A stretch of DNA of 43,584 bases from positions 1 through 43,584 of the forward strand of contig JAXFOK010000025.1 of NCBI GenBank assembly GCA_034180415.1, in the 5' to 3' direction. The DNA is from CAKMMH01 sp927798255 (GTDB lineage Bacteria > Bdellovibrionota_C > UBA2361 > CAKMMH01). Below the pieces are notes generated by a model. The model was not told the DNA's origin. It saw only the letters and a list, made by a program, of their open reading frames with translations, and did no database searches. Below, piece after piece: positions 8,649 to 16,232 of this stretch. A program made the position numbers and the translations under genes. The stretch's first letter is position 1. Every line of letters starts with the position of its first letter.

Positions 8649-9200
8649 TTATTTTTGCATTGCTATATTAAAATAATTTATTAAATCATTTTTCATGAAT
8701 AGAATTATAAGAAGTGCAAAAGAGATTAAAAAGATTTTTTCTCCAAATCCTCCATACTTAATACTTGCTATATGGTATTTTTTAAGATCAAATGGTGCAA
8801 AAATAGGTATTCCTTGATTGTTAAATGAATCTAAAAAGCAATGTGAGAGATATCCAATTCCAAAGTAAAACGCAAAAGGAGAACCAAAAAACATTCCATA
8901 GAAAATAAATAACAATGCGTTAAATGGCCAATGAAAAAATCCACGATGTTTTGCAAATTTTGTTATAGTTTTTGATAATCCAGAACCAAGGGAATTTAAA
9001 GCAGTCCTTATATTTTTGTTTTTTACAGAAAGTAACTTTCCTGGGTGCGCAATTAAACCTTCGCTGTCAATATCTGGAAAAAGTGCACCTAAAGATACGC
9101 CAATAATATCTACAGTACATACATCGTAGGGGGCTTCAAATAAAATCCCTAAAGCTAAACCGAGTCCTAATCCAAATGTTAAATGAGTTGTTCCTTGCAT
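8649..9200 (-). CDS. YdjM-like (DUF457) inner-membrane metal-dependent hydrolase family protein
   Basis: This 183-residue protein matches the LexA-regulated membrane hydrolase YdjM / DUF457 family by layout and motifs. It begins MQGTTHLTFGLGLG with the conserved early His, then ALFPDIDSEG (acidic metal-ligand-like motif), KHRGFFHW (His-rich motif) and SHCFLDSFNNQGIPIFAPF. Four or five hydrophobic segments are visible. The His and Asp residues sit where this family is thought to bind metal; substrate is unknown and the name is from family precedent. It is convergent with the repeat-protein gene and shares a terminator with it. No obvious LexA box is seen. Confidence 0.75.
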   Translation of the reverse strand: MQGTTHLTFGLGLGLALGILFEAPYDVCTVDIIGVSLGALFPDIDSEGLIAHPGKLLSVKNKNIRTALNSLGSGLSKTITKFAKHRGFFHWPFNALLFIFYGMFFGSPFAFYFGIGYLSHCFLDSFNNQGIPIFAPFDLKKYHIASIKYGGFGEKIFLISFALLIILFMKNDLINYFNIAMQK

Positions 9201-9289
9201 AGTGGTGGATTATAAAATAACTATCAGTTATTATCAATTAAGAATTTTTTTGTACTATTTAATTAGTTTACTAATAAATTTGTATGATT

Positions 9290-9349
9290 AAAAATGAAGG
9301 CAAGATAGCACGACGCAGTCGTCGTTTATGTATCAACCTTCATTTTCGA
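9290..9349 (-). terminator. Nested hairpin downstream of the small acidic gene
   Basis: AAAATGAAGG at 9291-9300 pairs with CCTTCATTTT at 9338-9347, and inside it ACGACG pairs with CGTCGT around a CAGT loop. Read on the minus strand the outer stem ends in CATTTTTAAT, which suits a terminator for the gene at 9376-9546. A second hairpin (CGAAGTCT/AGACTTCG) at 9349-9365 lies between it and the stop codon. Confidence 0.5.
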
Positions 9350-9375
9350 AGTCTAAGACTTCGAAAAAAGTGGGG

Positions 9376-9546
9376 TTAGTCGCAGTCCTTATTTTCGACT
9401 TCGTCATTTGGTTTGACGAACTCGAAGTCGCTTGATAGCGACATATCATCATAATCGTCGTCATTCCAAAGTTTGAACTCACATTCGTCAGCCCAGCCGA
9501 CAGAATTCTTTTCGACGTCGTCAAAAAGAGGATCGTTTTTTGCCAT
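9376..9546 (-). CDS. Small acidic protein of unknown function (56 residues)
   Basis: This reading frame was found by hand. It starts at an ATG at 9546 preceded on the minus strand by AAAAGGAGAAATGCT, a good ribosome-binding site. The product begins MAKNDPLFDDVEKNSVGWAD, has an Asp-rich middle (WNDDDYDDM) and ends ENKDCD. I count about 20 acidic against five basic residues, giving a strongly negative protein with no signal or membrane segment. Its codons (GAC, GTC, TTC) are much less AT-rich than those of neighbouring genes, which suggests acquisition or strong expression. Acidic proteins this small can be DNA mimics, inhibitors or metal buffers, but nothing here decides. A longer overlapping frame (9333-9551) has no good start signal and is rejected. 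Confidence 0.6.
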   Translation of the reverse strand: MAKNDPLFDDVEKNSVGWADECEFKLWNDDDYDDMSLSSDFEFVKPNDEVENKDCD

Positions 9547-9586
9547 AGCATTTCTCCTTTTTTGTGTCTTACAATACCTCTGTTAC

Positions 9587-9676
9587 ATACTAAAAATTTC
9601 TATGAAGAAATATTTAGAGTAACGCTAATGTGGACTTTTAAAATCCATATTAGTGTTACCCTAAAGTTTTTAGTAT
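9587..9676. repeat. Long inverted repeat upstream of the small acidic gene
   Basis: ATACTAAAAA (9587-9596) pairs with TTTTTAGTAT (9667-9676), and inside it a 21-base arm (9614-9634) pairs with 9644-9664 with one mismatch and two positions that would be G:U in one strand's RNA. The loop is nine bases. The element begins about 40 bases upstream of the small acidic gene (minus strand) and could be a leader structure, a terminator or a miniature repeat element. The remaining bases up to 9931 are AT-rich and show only the ribosome-binding site AAGGAG for hldD. Confidence 0.6.
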
Positions 9677-9931
9677 TAAGAAGTTTATTTTAATACTGAA
9701 ATTTTTTAAGGAGAATAATAAAAAACCTAAATAACTATCTTACCTATTAATTATTATTATTTTCTACTAAATATATTTAAATAGCGAACTAATATTGCAC
9801 ATTATTATAATTTAATCAAAAAATATAAGTAACTATTTAATTAATTTAGGAATTATTAATTTTATAAAATCAATAATATGATATATTATACGTAATTAGT
9901 GTAAATTTTTCGAATATAAGGAGTATGTCCT

Positions 9932-10912
9932 ATGTATATAGTAACTGGTGGTGCAGGGTTTATCGGAAGCGCAATGGTCGCAAAATTAAATAAAGAAGGT
10001 ATTAATGATATTATAATTGTTGATGAATTAGGTGAAGATGATAAGTGGTTAAATTTAAGAAATTTAGTTTTTACTGATTTTGTGGATAAAGATGAGTTTA
10101 TCCATCAAATTTCTAATGAATTATATGATGATATTAAATGTATTATCCATATGGGAGCTTGCTCAAGTACGACCCAAAGGGATATGGGATACTTGTTAGA
10201 CAATAATACTGAATATACAAAACTTTTAGCAAAATACTCAGTACAAAATAAGATTAGATTTATTTACGCTAGTAGTGCTGCAACTTATGGAAACGGAGAA
10301 AAAGGTTATGATGATTTTCAAGATGAGAAAAATCTAACTTCTTTAAGACCTCTTAATCAATATGGATATTCAAAATACTTATTTGATATTTGGGCCGCAA
10401 GAAATAATTTATTTTCAAAAATTGTTGGATTAAAGTTCTTTAATGTTTTTGGACCAAACGAGTACCATAAAGGCGATATGGCGAGTATGGTTAAAAAATC
10501 TTATGAAATAATAAAAGAAACTGGAAAAATTAGTCTTTTTAAATCTTACATTCCAAAATATAAAGATGGCGAACAAGTAAGAGACTTTGTTTATATAAAA
10601 GATGTAGTAGAAGTTATGTGGCAACTTATTAAGCAACCTAAGATTAATGGACTTTTTAATGTTGGAACAGGGGAGACAAGAAGCTGGAATGATTTAGCAA
10701 GAGCAGTTTTTAGTGCATTAAATAAACCTGTAAATATTGAATATATAGAAATGCCAGAAAGATTAAAGAAACAATATCAATATTACACGAAAGCAAACAT
10801 GGATAAACTTCATAAAGCTGGTATTAATTTTAAATTTTACTCTTTAGAAGATGCTGTAAAGGATTATGTTCAAAATTATATGGAAACTGAAGATAAATAT
10901 TTAGGAAAATAA
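9932..10912 (+). CDS. hldD: ADP-L-glycero-D-manno-heptose 6-epimerase
   Basis: HldD (RfaD) converts ADP-D-glycero-D-manno-heptose to the L-glycero form, the last step in making the heptose donor for LPS inner core. The 326-residue protein is an extended short-chain dehydrogenase: NADP-binding GGAGFIG (6-12), HMGACSSTTQRD (73-84, strongly characteristic of HldD), YASSAATYG, and the catalytic Tyr144-X3-Lys148 in QYGYSK. FFNVFGPNEYHKG and GEQVRDFVYIKDV also match the family. Length is near the usual 310-330. The start has a good AAGGAG site eight bases upstream. The gene stands alone here; other heptose genes are not in the window. It implies a heptose-containing LPS. Confidence 0.93.
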   Translation: MYIVTGGAGFIGSAMVAKLNKEGINDIIIVDELGEDDKWLNLRNLVFTDFVDKDEFIHQISNELYDDIKCIIHMGACSSTTQRDMGYLLDNNTEYTKLLAKYSVQNKIRFIYASSAATYGNGEKGYDDFQDEKNLTSLRPLNQYGYSKYLFDIWAARNNLFSKIVGLKFFNVFGPNEYHKGDMASMVKKSYEIIKETGKISLFKSYIPKYKDGEQVRDFVYIKDVVEVMWQLIKQPKINGLFNVGTGETRSWNDLARAVFSALNKPVNIEYIEMPERLKKQYQYYTKANMDKLHKAGINFKFYSLEDAVKDYVQNYMETEDKYLGK

Positions 10913-10948
10913 GAAATTAAAAATTAGAAGTTAAAATTAGAAAATGAG

Positions 10949-10983
10949 GCTTGGCATAATTTGAAAGACAATTTATGCCAAGC
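10949..10983. other. Perfect 11-bp hairpin after hldD
   Basis: GCTTGGCATAA (10949-10959) pairs exactly with TTATGCCAAGC (10973-10983) around a 13-base loop. There is no U-run, so it is not a standard terminator. A smaller hairpin GTGTTT-TAG-AAACAC follows near 10990-11004. Possible roles are mRNA 3' end protection or a palindromic operator. Confidence 0.5.
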
Positions 10984-11010
10984 AATGCTGTGTTTTAGAA
11001 ACACATAGGT

Positions 11011-11036
11011 GACTTTTTAAAGGAAGGTCGTTTTTT
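11011..11036 (+). terminator. Weak terminator for hldD
   Basis: GACTTT pairs with AAGGTC (one G:U) around a seven-base loop and is followed by GTTTTTTA. It overlaps the stop codon of the convergent gene at 11035-11412. Confidence 0.4.
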
Positions 11037-11412
11037 ATTGTGAGATGGGTCTCACATACTCGTAATATATAAACCTTCCATCCTTTTTCGTGCGAGAACC
11101 AGACTGTTTAAAGCCTACTGCCTCAAGAACCTTCGTCAGCTCGTGGCAGCTTTTCTTCACACTCGTATACAGCGCAACAACTTCATCTTTGTTATGCTCT
11201 GTAAAAACCTTATTAACAACCTGACAAATCGCGATGACTTCAGGGCGATTGCCGATTTTCCCCGTTGTCTTTTGGAAATCGTCGTGCTCGGGAAGCAAAC
11301 TGAAATCGATTTCAATTTGCATTTCCCACGAGCCGTGTTGCATCATGCTTATGACACAACTTCCGAACTTTTTTCCTTCAGACTCAAGAGGATATTTAAG
11401 TAAAGCATCCAT
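11035..11412 (-). CDS. Hypothetical protein, 125 residues
   Basis: I do not recognise this protein. It starts MDALLKYPLESEGKKFGS with a purine-rich ribosome-binding site (AGGAAAGGAAAC) before the ATG. The middle carries alternating hydrophobic residues (EMQIEIDFSLLPEHDD) and the C-terminal half is helical then basic (VKKSCHELTKVLEAVGFKQ, SGSRTKKDGRFIYYEYVRP). The last part resembles a small beta-hairpin tail. No signal peptide or membrane segment is seen. Codon use includes many CGC, GTC and ATC triplets, unlike the strongly AT-biased neighbours and like the small gene at 9376-9546. That shared composition hints at a common foreign origin or shared expression class. The frame is intact and convergent with hldD. 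Confidence 0.6.
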   Translation of the reverse strand: MDALLKYPLESEGKKFGSCVISMMQHGSWEMQIEIDFSLLPEHDDFQKTTGKIGNRPEVIAICQVVNKVFTEHNKDEVVALYTSVKKSCHELTKVLEAVGFKQSGSRTKKDGRFIYYEYVRPISQ

Positions 11413-11500
11413 TTGAAGTTTCCTTTCCTGTAGTTAATGGTGCCTGAAGTTACCGTCGTTAAAGACAGATCTTTAATGCTATAACAATAACAAGAAAGTT

Positions 11501-12148
11501 TCAATAGGTAATCTTTAAAAAATATAAAATAAAAAGTGTACAATAATCAGTGCTTGCCAAAAAATGTGATTTATAAATTTTTAAGAATTTTTTTTTACTA
11601 ATTTTTCCAAATTGATGCTTTAGTGTAAATGAAGGATTAGAATTTACTTTGTAGGAGACGTTTACAATTGTTGATTCATTAGGTGCTAGAGCTTTATCTA
11701 GAAAAAAAATATTCTTGTTTTTCTTGTTTAGCAAAAAAGACTTGTTATATTCTTTCCCCCGTGTCTTTTACACGAATATTAGAATTTTTCTTTTTTTGCA
11801 AAAATACCAAAGAAGAGTGTTATAATTGTTATATACTAATTCAAAATCCCCTTTTAAGTGTAATGTATGGAGAAGTCGTTGAAATATATAATTAAAATCA
11901 ATTAAGTGAGTGGTGACTATATAAATTTTCTGATAAGTTAATATTTTATTTAATTCATTATCACCATCTTCTGTGTGATTTATAAAATTTTTTCCTAAGA
12001 TTACGTTGTCTTTCTGAAATTTAAATGAATGATTATCATATCCATTTTTAAATTCAAAGGCATAGACGCCATGTTTATAAAAATAAACTATTTCATCGTT
12101 TTTTAAATGTTCCTTTAAGAATGCTAACTCTTTATTGATTTCTCTAGT
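11501..12148 (-). pseudogene. Decayed C-terminal part of a membrane glycosyltransferase
   Basis: On the minus strand, directly after the mnmG stop codon, an open stretch without any start codon reads TREINKELAFLKEHLKNDEI, then VYFYKHGVYAFEFKNG and a region ending LLWYFCKK. This looks like the soluble C-terminal domain of ArnT/PMT-like polytopic glycosyltransferases (the part that reads YVYYGA.. and VWLVFSH in better copies); that match is from memory of the family and moderate. The frame meets TAA at 11768-11770 and then continues in the same frame for about 88 more codons (ALAPNESTIVNVSYKV) to a stop at 11501. No membrane part is present upstream, because mnmG takes that place. It therefore looks like a truncated gene with an added internal stop. 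Confidence 0.6.
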
Positions 12149-14021
12149 TTTTTAGTCTTATTGCAATTAGAGATAGTGCAGCCGGCGTAATCCCAGGGAT
12201 TCTCATGGCGTGTCCAATTGATATAGGTTTTGCTTTTTTTAATTTTTCTTTTAATTCAATACGAAGTCCTTTTAATTCATCATAATTAAAATCATCTGGA
12301 ATTTTTGTGTTTTCCATTTTCTTTACTCTTTCAATTTCCTGTTCTTCTCTTAAAAGGTAGCCTTCGAATTTAAATTCAGTTTCGAGAGAAATTATGACAA
12401 ATGAATGAAATTTGTCTTTTAAATTTAAATAGTTAAGAACATTTCCCAATATTACATCACTTCTTTTTACAAAATCCTTTAAAGGCATAGAAACTTTTAG
12501 GTCATAATTATTTTCTTTAAGCCACTTTTCATCTTTTGTGATGGATATTTTTGTTTCAGTGCAAATTTCTTTTAACTTATCGTATTGTGATTTTAAATTT
12601 TCAAATTTTTCCTTTTGATCATTTTCTAAAAGCCCACATTTTATTGCGATAGGACAAATTCTAAAAATTGTGTTATCTTCACGAAGCATTAGTCTATGTT
12701 CAGCTCGTGAACTAAACATTCTATACGGTTCATCAACCCCTAAAGTTATAAGGTCATCAATCATAACTCCAATATAACTTTCAGCACGTGATAAAATTAA
12801 AGGTTCCTTTCCTAAAATTTTGAGTGCAGCATTTGCTCCAGCTACAAGTCCTTGCCCAGCAGCTTCTTCATAACCAGAAGTTCCATTAATTTGTCCTGCA
12901 AAATATAACCCTTTTATATTTTTATATTCTAAAGTTGGGTAAAGTTCTTTAGCATCAATTGCATCATATTCTACTGCATATCCAAAAGTTTCAACCTCTG
13001 CATTTTCTAACCCCTCGATATTCTTGATGATTTCTCTTTGCACGTCTTCTGGAAGACTTGTAGAGATTCCATTTGGGTAAACAAGGTTTGAATTATATCC
13101 TTCAGGTTCTAAAAATATTGTATGAGATTCTTTATCTGAAAATCTAAAAACCTTATCTTCAATTGATGGACAATATCTTGGCCCTCTTGATTTTATCTGA
13201 CCATTAAAGAGTGGACTTCTCTCTTTTGCAGCTTTAATAATTTCATGAACTTTTTTATTTGTTGACGTTAGATAACAAGGAAGTTGCTCTCTTTCAATTT
13301 TTTCTGTCATCATTGAAAATGGGTTTATTGGATTATCACCATATTGAATTGTAAGTTTTGAAAAATCTATTGTGTCTTTTTTTATTCTTGCTGGAGTTCC
13401 CGTCTTTAATCTAAAAAGATTTACACCATGTGATTTTAAAGAATCACTTAATGCGTTTGCTGGGGCATCACCAACTCTCCCTCCTTCCCAAATAGTTTCG
13501 CCTCTATGAAGAATACCCCTAAGGAAAGTTCCTGTTGTGATAACGAGAGCTTTCACGGTTATTTTACCGTGTTTTTTTAAAGTAACGGCTGTTACTATAT
13601 TATTATCTACACTATTATCATTATTATTATCATTACTTGTTTCAAACCCAAGGACTTCATCTTCTAAAAAAGTTAAATTGTTTTGAGATGTTACAAATCC
13701 TTCTACTGCTTTATGATAAAGCTCTCTATCTGCTTGCGCACGGCTTGCTCTTACTGCTGGGCCCTTACTTGAGTTTAAGGTTCTAAATTGAATACCTCCT
13801 TTATCAATTGCTCGTCCCATCACGCCACCAAGAGCATCAACTTCTCTTGTAATTTGTCCTTTGCCAAGTCCTCCTATGGCAGGATTACATGACATTTTTC
13901 CTAAATCGTCTTTTTTTAAACTTACGAGGATAGTTTTGAGTCCAAGTCTGGCTCCAGCCATAGCTGCTTCGACCCCGGCGTGTCCTCCACCTATAACTAA
14001 TAAATCAGCATTTGATTCCAT
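12144..14021 (-). CDS. mnmG: tRNA uridine-5-carboxymethylaminomethyl modification enzyme MnmG (GidA)
   Basis: MnmG is the FAD-dependent partner of MnmE that installs the cmnm5 group at wobble uridine 34 of several tRNAs. The 625-residue length is standard. The FAD-binding motif IGGGHAGVEAA lies at 10-20, followed by MSCNPAIGGLGKGQITREVDALGG with the conserved catalytic-region cysteine. LFRLKTGTPARI, RGPRYCPSIEDKV and GQINGTSGYEEAAGQGL are family hallmarks; the C-terminal domain ends with PGITPAALSLIAIRLKN. The gene is alone: mnmE and rsmG, often nearby, are not in the window. A decayed gene follows immediately downstream in the same direction. Confidence 0.95.
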   Translation of the reverse strand: MESNADLLVIGGGHAGVEAAMAGARLGLKTILVSLKKDDLGKMSCNPAIGGLGKGQITREVDALGGVMGRAIDKGGIQFRTLNSSKGPAVRASRAQADRELYHKAVEGFVTSQNNLTFLEDEVLGFETSNDNNNDNSVDNNIVTAVTLKKHGKITVKALVITTGTFLRGILHRGETIWEGGRVGDAPANALSDSLKSHGVNLFRLKTGTPARIKKDTIDFSKLTIQYGDNPINPFSMMTEKIEREQLPCYLTSTNKKVHEIIKAAKERSPLFNGQIKSRGPRYCPSIEDKVFRFSDKESHTIFLEPEGYNSNLVYPNGISTSLPEDVQREIIKNIEGLENAEVETFGYAVEYDAIDAKELYPTLEYKNIKGLYFAGQINGTSGYEEAAGQGLVAGANAALKILGKEPLILSRAESYIGVMIDDLITLGVDEPYRMFSSRAEHRLMLREDNTIFRICPIAIKCGLLENDQKEKFENLKSQYDKLKEICTETKISITKDEKWLKENNYDLKVSMPLKDFVKRSDVILGNVLNYLNLKDKFHSFVIISLETEFKFEGYLLREEQEIERVKKMENTKIPDDFNYDELKGLRIELKEKLKKAKPISIGHAMRIPGITPAALSLIAIRLKN

Positions 14022-14296
14022 AAAAGTCCTTTAATTTCAGATATATATATTGCAAGTAGCAACAGTTTATTAAAAAATTCATCTTAAATATAGTACAAAC
14101 AAGATGATTTCTCAAATCTTTTTAGAAACATCCTGTTAAAAAGGTAAGATTATAATATAAGATCTTTTATACCCTTAATTTTACGAGATTTTTAAATAGA
14201 CAAAGCACCTTATTCGGGAAATATTGGAATTTTATTTAAAATGTGTTATAAATATCCTCTTATAAAGGAGCTTTGTTTAATACAAAGAAGGATTTT

Positions 14297-14944
14297 ATGG
14301 ATATAAGAAAAAAAATATTGTTTGTTTGTTTAAGTTTTGCAGTAGTTGTTTTGGCAAATTCAGAAACGACAAATGCATTTGCAAGCACCACAAATAGTGG
14401 CGCCAAATTAACATTAAGACAAAGGATTGTTCAGCATCAAATAGACTATATTAGTCGTATCATTAAAGAGCATAATAAAAATGAGCATGCTTCAAGAGCT
14501 TTAGCCAAGGTTATAGTTAACGTTAGTAATGAGCTTGGACTAGACCCACTATTAACAACAGCTATCATCAAAGCTGAAAGTACTTTTCAGCCATACGCTA
14601 AATCAAATAAAGGTGCTCTTGGACTTATGCAGCTTCTTCCAAGCACAGGAAGGTATATTTCAAAAATTACCAACATTGACTGGAGAGGAATTTATAGGCT
14701 GCATGATGTTGAGTACAACATTAGACTTGGTCTAGGATACTATAAATACCTTGAAGAACAGTTTAATGGTAATTTAAAGTATACATTAATCGCATATAAC
14801 TGGGGACCGAATAATACTCTTAAGGCAATAAACGGTGAAAAATTCGTTCCAAGGACTTCTAGCAATTATTTTGCAAAGATTAGTCAAAGCCGTGATAAGT
14901 GGAAAGAGTACTACGCTAAAGAGTTTTCAAAGCTATTTACTTAA
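14297..14944 (+). CDS. Soluble lytic murein transglycosylase-like protein
   Basis: The ATG at 14297 is preferred over a TTG at 14273 because AAGAAGGA sits just before it; the protein is then 215 residues. A signal peptide covers about 1-29 (LFVCLSFAVVVLA ... AFA). The SLT domain follows with the catalytic Glu94 in TAIIKAESTFQP, then GALGLMQLLPST (106-117), the N-R-L-G-L-Y-like segment NIRLGLGYYKYL and AYNWGP (166-171). These enzymes cleave the glycan strand of peptidoglycan between MurNAc and GlcNAc to give 1,6-anhydro ends. It is a short single-domain form like Slt-family EmtA/MltC homologues. A strong terminator follows. The 275 bases before it are AT-rich with no gene. Confidence 0.88.
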   Translation: MDIRKKILFVCLSFAVVVLANSETTNAFASTTNSGAKLTLRQRIVQHQIDYISRIIKEHNKNEHASRALAKVIVNVSNELGLDPLLTTAIIKAESTFQPYAKSNKGALGLMQLLPSTGRYISKITNIDWRGIYRLHDVEYNIRLGLGYYKYLEEQFNGNLKYTLIAYNWGPNNTLKAINGEKFVPRTSSNYFAKISQSRDKWKEYYAKEFSKLFT

Positions 14945-14990
14945 TGAATATATAATATATATAGTATAGAATTTTATAAAATAGCATTAT

Positions 14991-15034
14991 ATAGAAGAAG
15001 GAAAGAGTTAATACTTTTTCCTTCTTCTATTTTT
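14991..15034 (+). terminator. Rho-independent terminator after the lytic transglycosylase
   Basis: A 14-bp perfect stem (ATAGAAGAAGGAAA with TTTCCTTCTTCTAT) around a 12-base loop ends in TTTT. It lies 47 bases after the stop codon. Confidence 0.85.
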
Positions 15035-15197
15035 GAGCTACATTCCTTAAGATGCTTTTTTTATAGTCCATTACGATAAGTGGTCGTCTGTGCTTAAAAT
15101 AACGCCATAAGAAAGAAAAATTCTTCTATATTTTCTTATAAAATTTTGTTATCTTTTTAATGAGTGTATTTTCATCATTAAAATTAAGAGAGCTTAT

Positions 15198-16061
15198 ATG
15201 AAAAAAAATATAGTTTTATTAGTTTTTGTATGTGTCGCATTAGGATTTTTATGTGGTTCATGTACAAAAGATAGCAATAACAAATCTGGTTCAAGTAGCG
15301 GTTCTTCTAGCGGCCCTCAAGCTAGTGGTTCTACAAAATGTGGAATACCTGTTAATAATGAGCTTACTAAAAAGCCATCAACTGATTTCTTAATAAATGC
15401 AACAATCGATAATGTACTTTCAGCTGAGCTTTTTATATTAACTCCATTTGAGGGGGGCGAGGAGTTTTTAGTAAAACTTCCAGCTGTTAAAGACAATAAC
15501 ACATCAAGGTCTCAAAGAAGTTACATATACGATATGATTAGAAGGAGTGGAACATTTGTAAAAGTTTTTAAAGCTCAGAAAGATTGTGTTGTTCAAGTTC
15601 CTGGTGGGGGAAGGGCTTATATTGCAAGTATTGTGTTTGAAGATGGAACAGTGCTTGCTGAAAAATTATTAAAACTAGATTATTTAACAACAGATGAGCC
15701 TACTTGTGTTAATGAAAGCATAGTTTCTTGTTATTCATCGATTAAAGGAACTGAGTTTGGTACAATAGCAGGTGATCAAGTGGTTAGTAATTTCTTATGG
15801 AAGCCGGAAGCCGATAAAGATGGAAAACTTGTAGTGTTATTAAACCCTTATAACGCTACAATATATGTTAATGGTGAAAAGCTTGAAAACACAGGGCCTA
15901 GTAACGGGCGTGGAACAACTGCAAGAGGTAAAAAGCCAGGTTGTCAATATGGTAGAGCTACCGTTAAAGTTGTAGAAGACACAGGGCTTGCAGTAAAATT
16001 CCCTGATGGAAACCTAAGTTACACGATAGCTAATGGGTGTAAGAGAGTAGAGTTTAAATAA
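15198..16061 (+). CDS. Putative lipoprotein of unknown function
   Basis: The 287-residue product has a lipoprotein-type leader: MKKN, a hydrophobic run (IVLLVFVCVALGFL) and CGSC, which would place the lipidated cysteine at 22. The residue at -3 is Cys rather than Leu, so the lipobox is atypical. A flexible Ser/Gly linker (SGSSSGSSSG) follows, then a beta-rich domain with several cysteines (such as CGIP, DCVVQ, CVNESIVSCY, GCQYG, GCKRVEF) that could form disulfides. I see no enzyme motif. It has its own promoter space, being between two terminator-like hairpins. Envelope location is inferred from the leader. Confidence 0.65.
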   Translation: MKKNIVLLVFVCVALGFLCGSCTKDSNNKSGSSSGSSSGPQASGSTKCGIPVNNELTKKPSTDFLINATIDNVLSAELFILTPFEGGEEFLVKLPAVKDNNTSRSQRSYIYDMIRRSGTFVKVFKAQKDCVVQVPGGGRAYIASIVFEDGTVLAEKLLKLDYLTTDEPTCVNESIVSCYSSIKGTEFGTIAGDQVVSNFLWKPEADKDGKLVVLLNPYNATIYVNGEKLENTGPSNGRGTTARGKKPGCQYGRATVKVVEDTGLAVKFPDGNLSYTIANGCKRVEFK

Positions 16062-16114
16062 CTTAAGAAAAATAAATTTATATTGAGAATTAATTACTAA
16101 TAAAGCATAGAAAC

Positions 16115-16222
16115 AATTAAAAAGAAGATTTTTTAATTACCACGTAGGGGTTTTATAAAGCGTGCGTAGTATGCTGGGCTGGGTCGGTGTAGACGCGAAG
16201 CGGATACTCGAGTGGTATAAGA
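16115..16222. other. Hairpin and GC-rich block upstream of cysS
   Basis: AATTAAAAA at 16115-16123 pairs with TTTTTAATT at 16130-16138, a likely weak terminator for the lipoprotein gene. The next 80 bases are strikingly G+C-rich for this genome (for example GCGTGCGTAG, GGGCTGGGTCGG, GACGCGAAGCGG). The ends TACCAC (16137-16142) and GTGGTA (16213-16218) pair exactly, and AGTAT/ATACT pair inside, so the block can close on itself. It lacks the T-box motif expected for a tRNA-sensing leader. A structured leader RNA for cysS or a remnant palindromic element are both possible. Confidence 0.4.
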
Positions 16223-16232
16223 GGTGTTTAAT

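Noticed and set aside
9333..9551. 72-codon minus-strand frame overlapping the acidic gene
   Set aside because: It begins between the ribosome-binding site and the ATG of the 56-residue gene, has no site of its own, and its residue pattern (Ser- and Thr-rich with Met runs) looks like an out-of-frame reading.
11683..11895. 70-codon plus-strand frame in the mnmG-downstream region
   Set aside because: Antisense to the glycosyltransferase remnant; no ribosome-binding site and Cys/Phe-rich low-complexity sequence.
16139..16222. T-box or cysteine riboswitch before cysS
   Set aside because: The T-box bulge/antiterminator sequence and a following terminator helix are not seen; only the position and GC content are suggestive.
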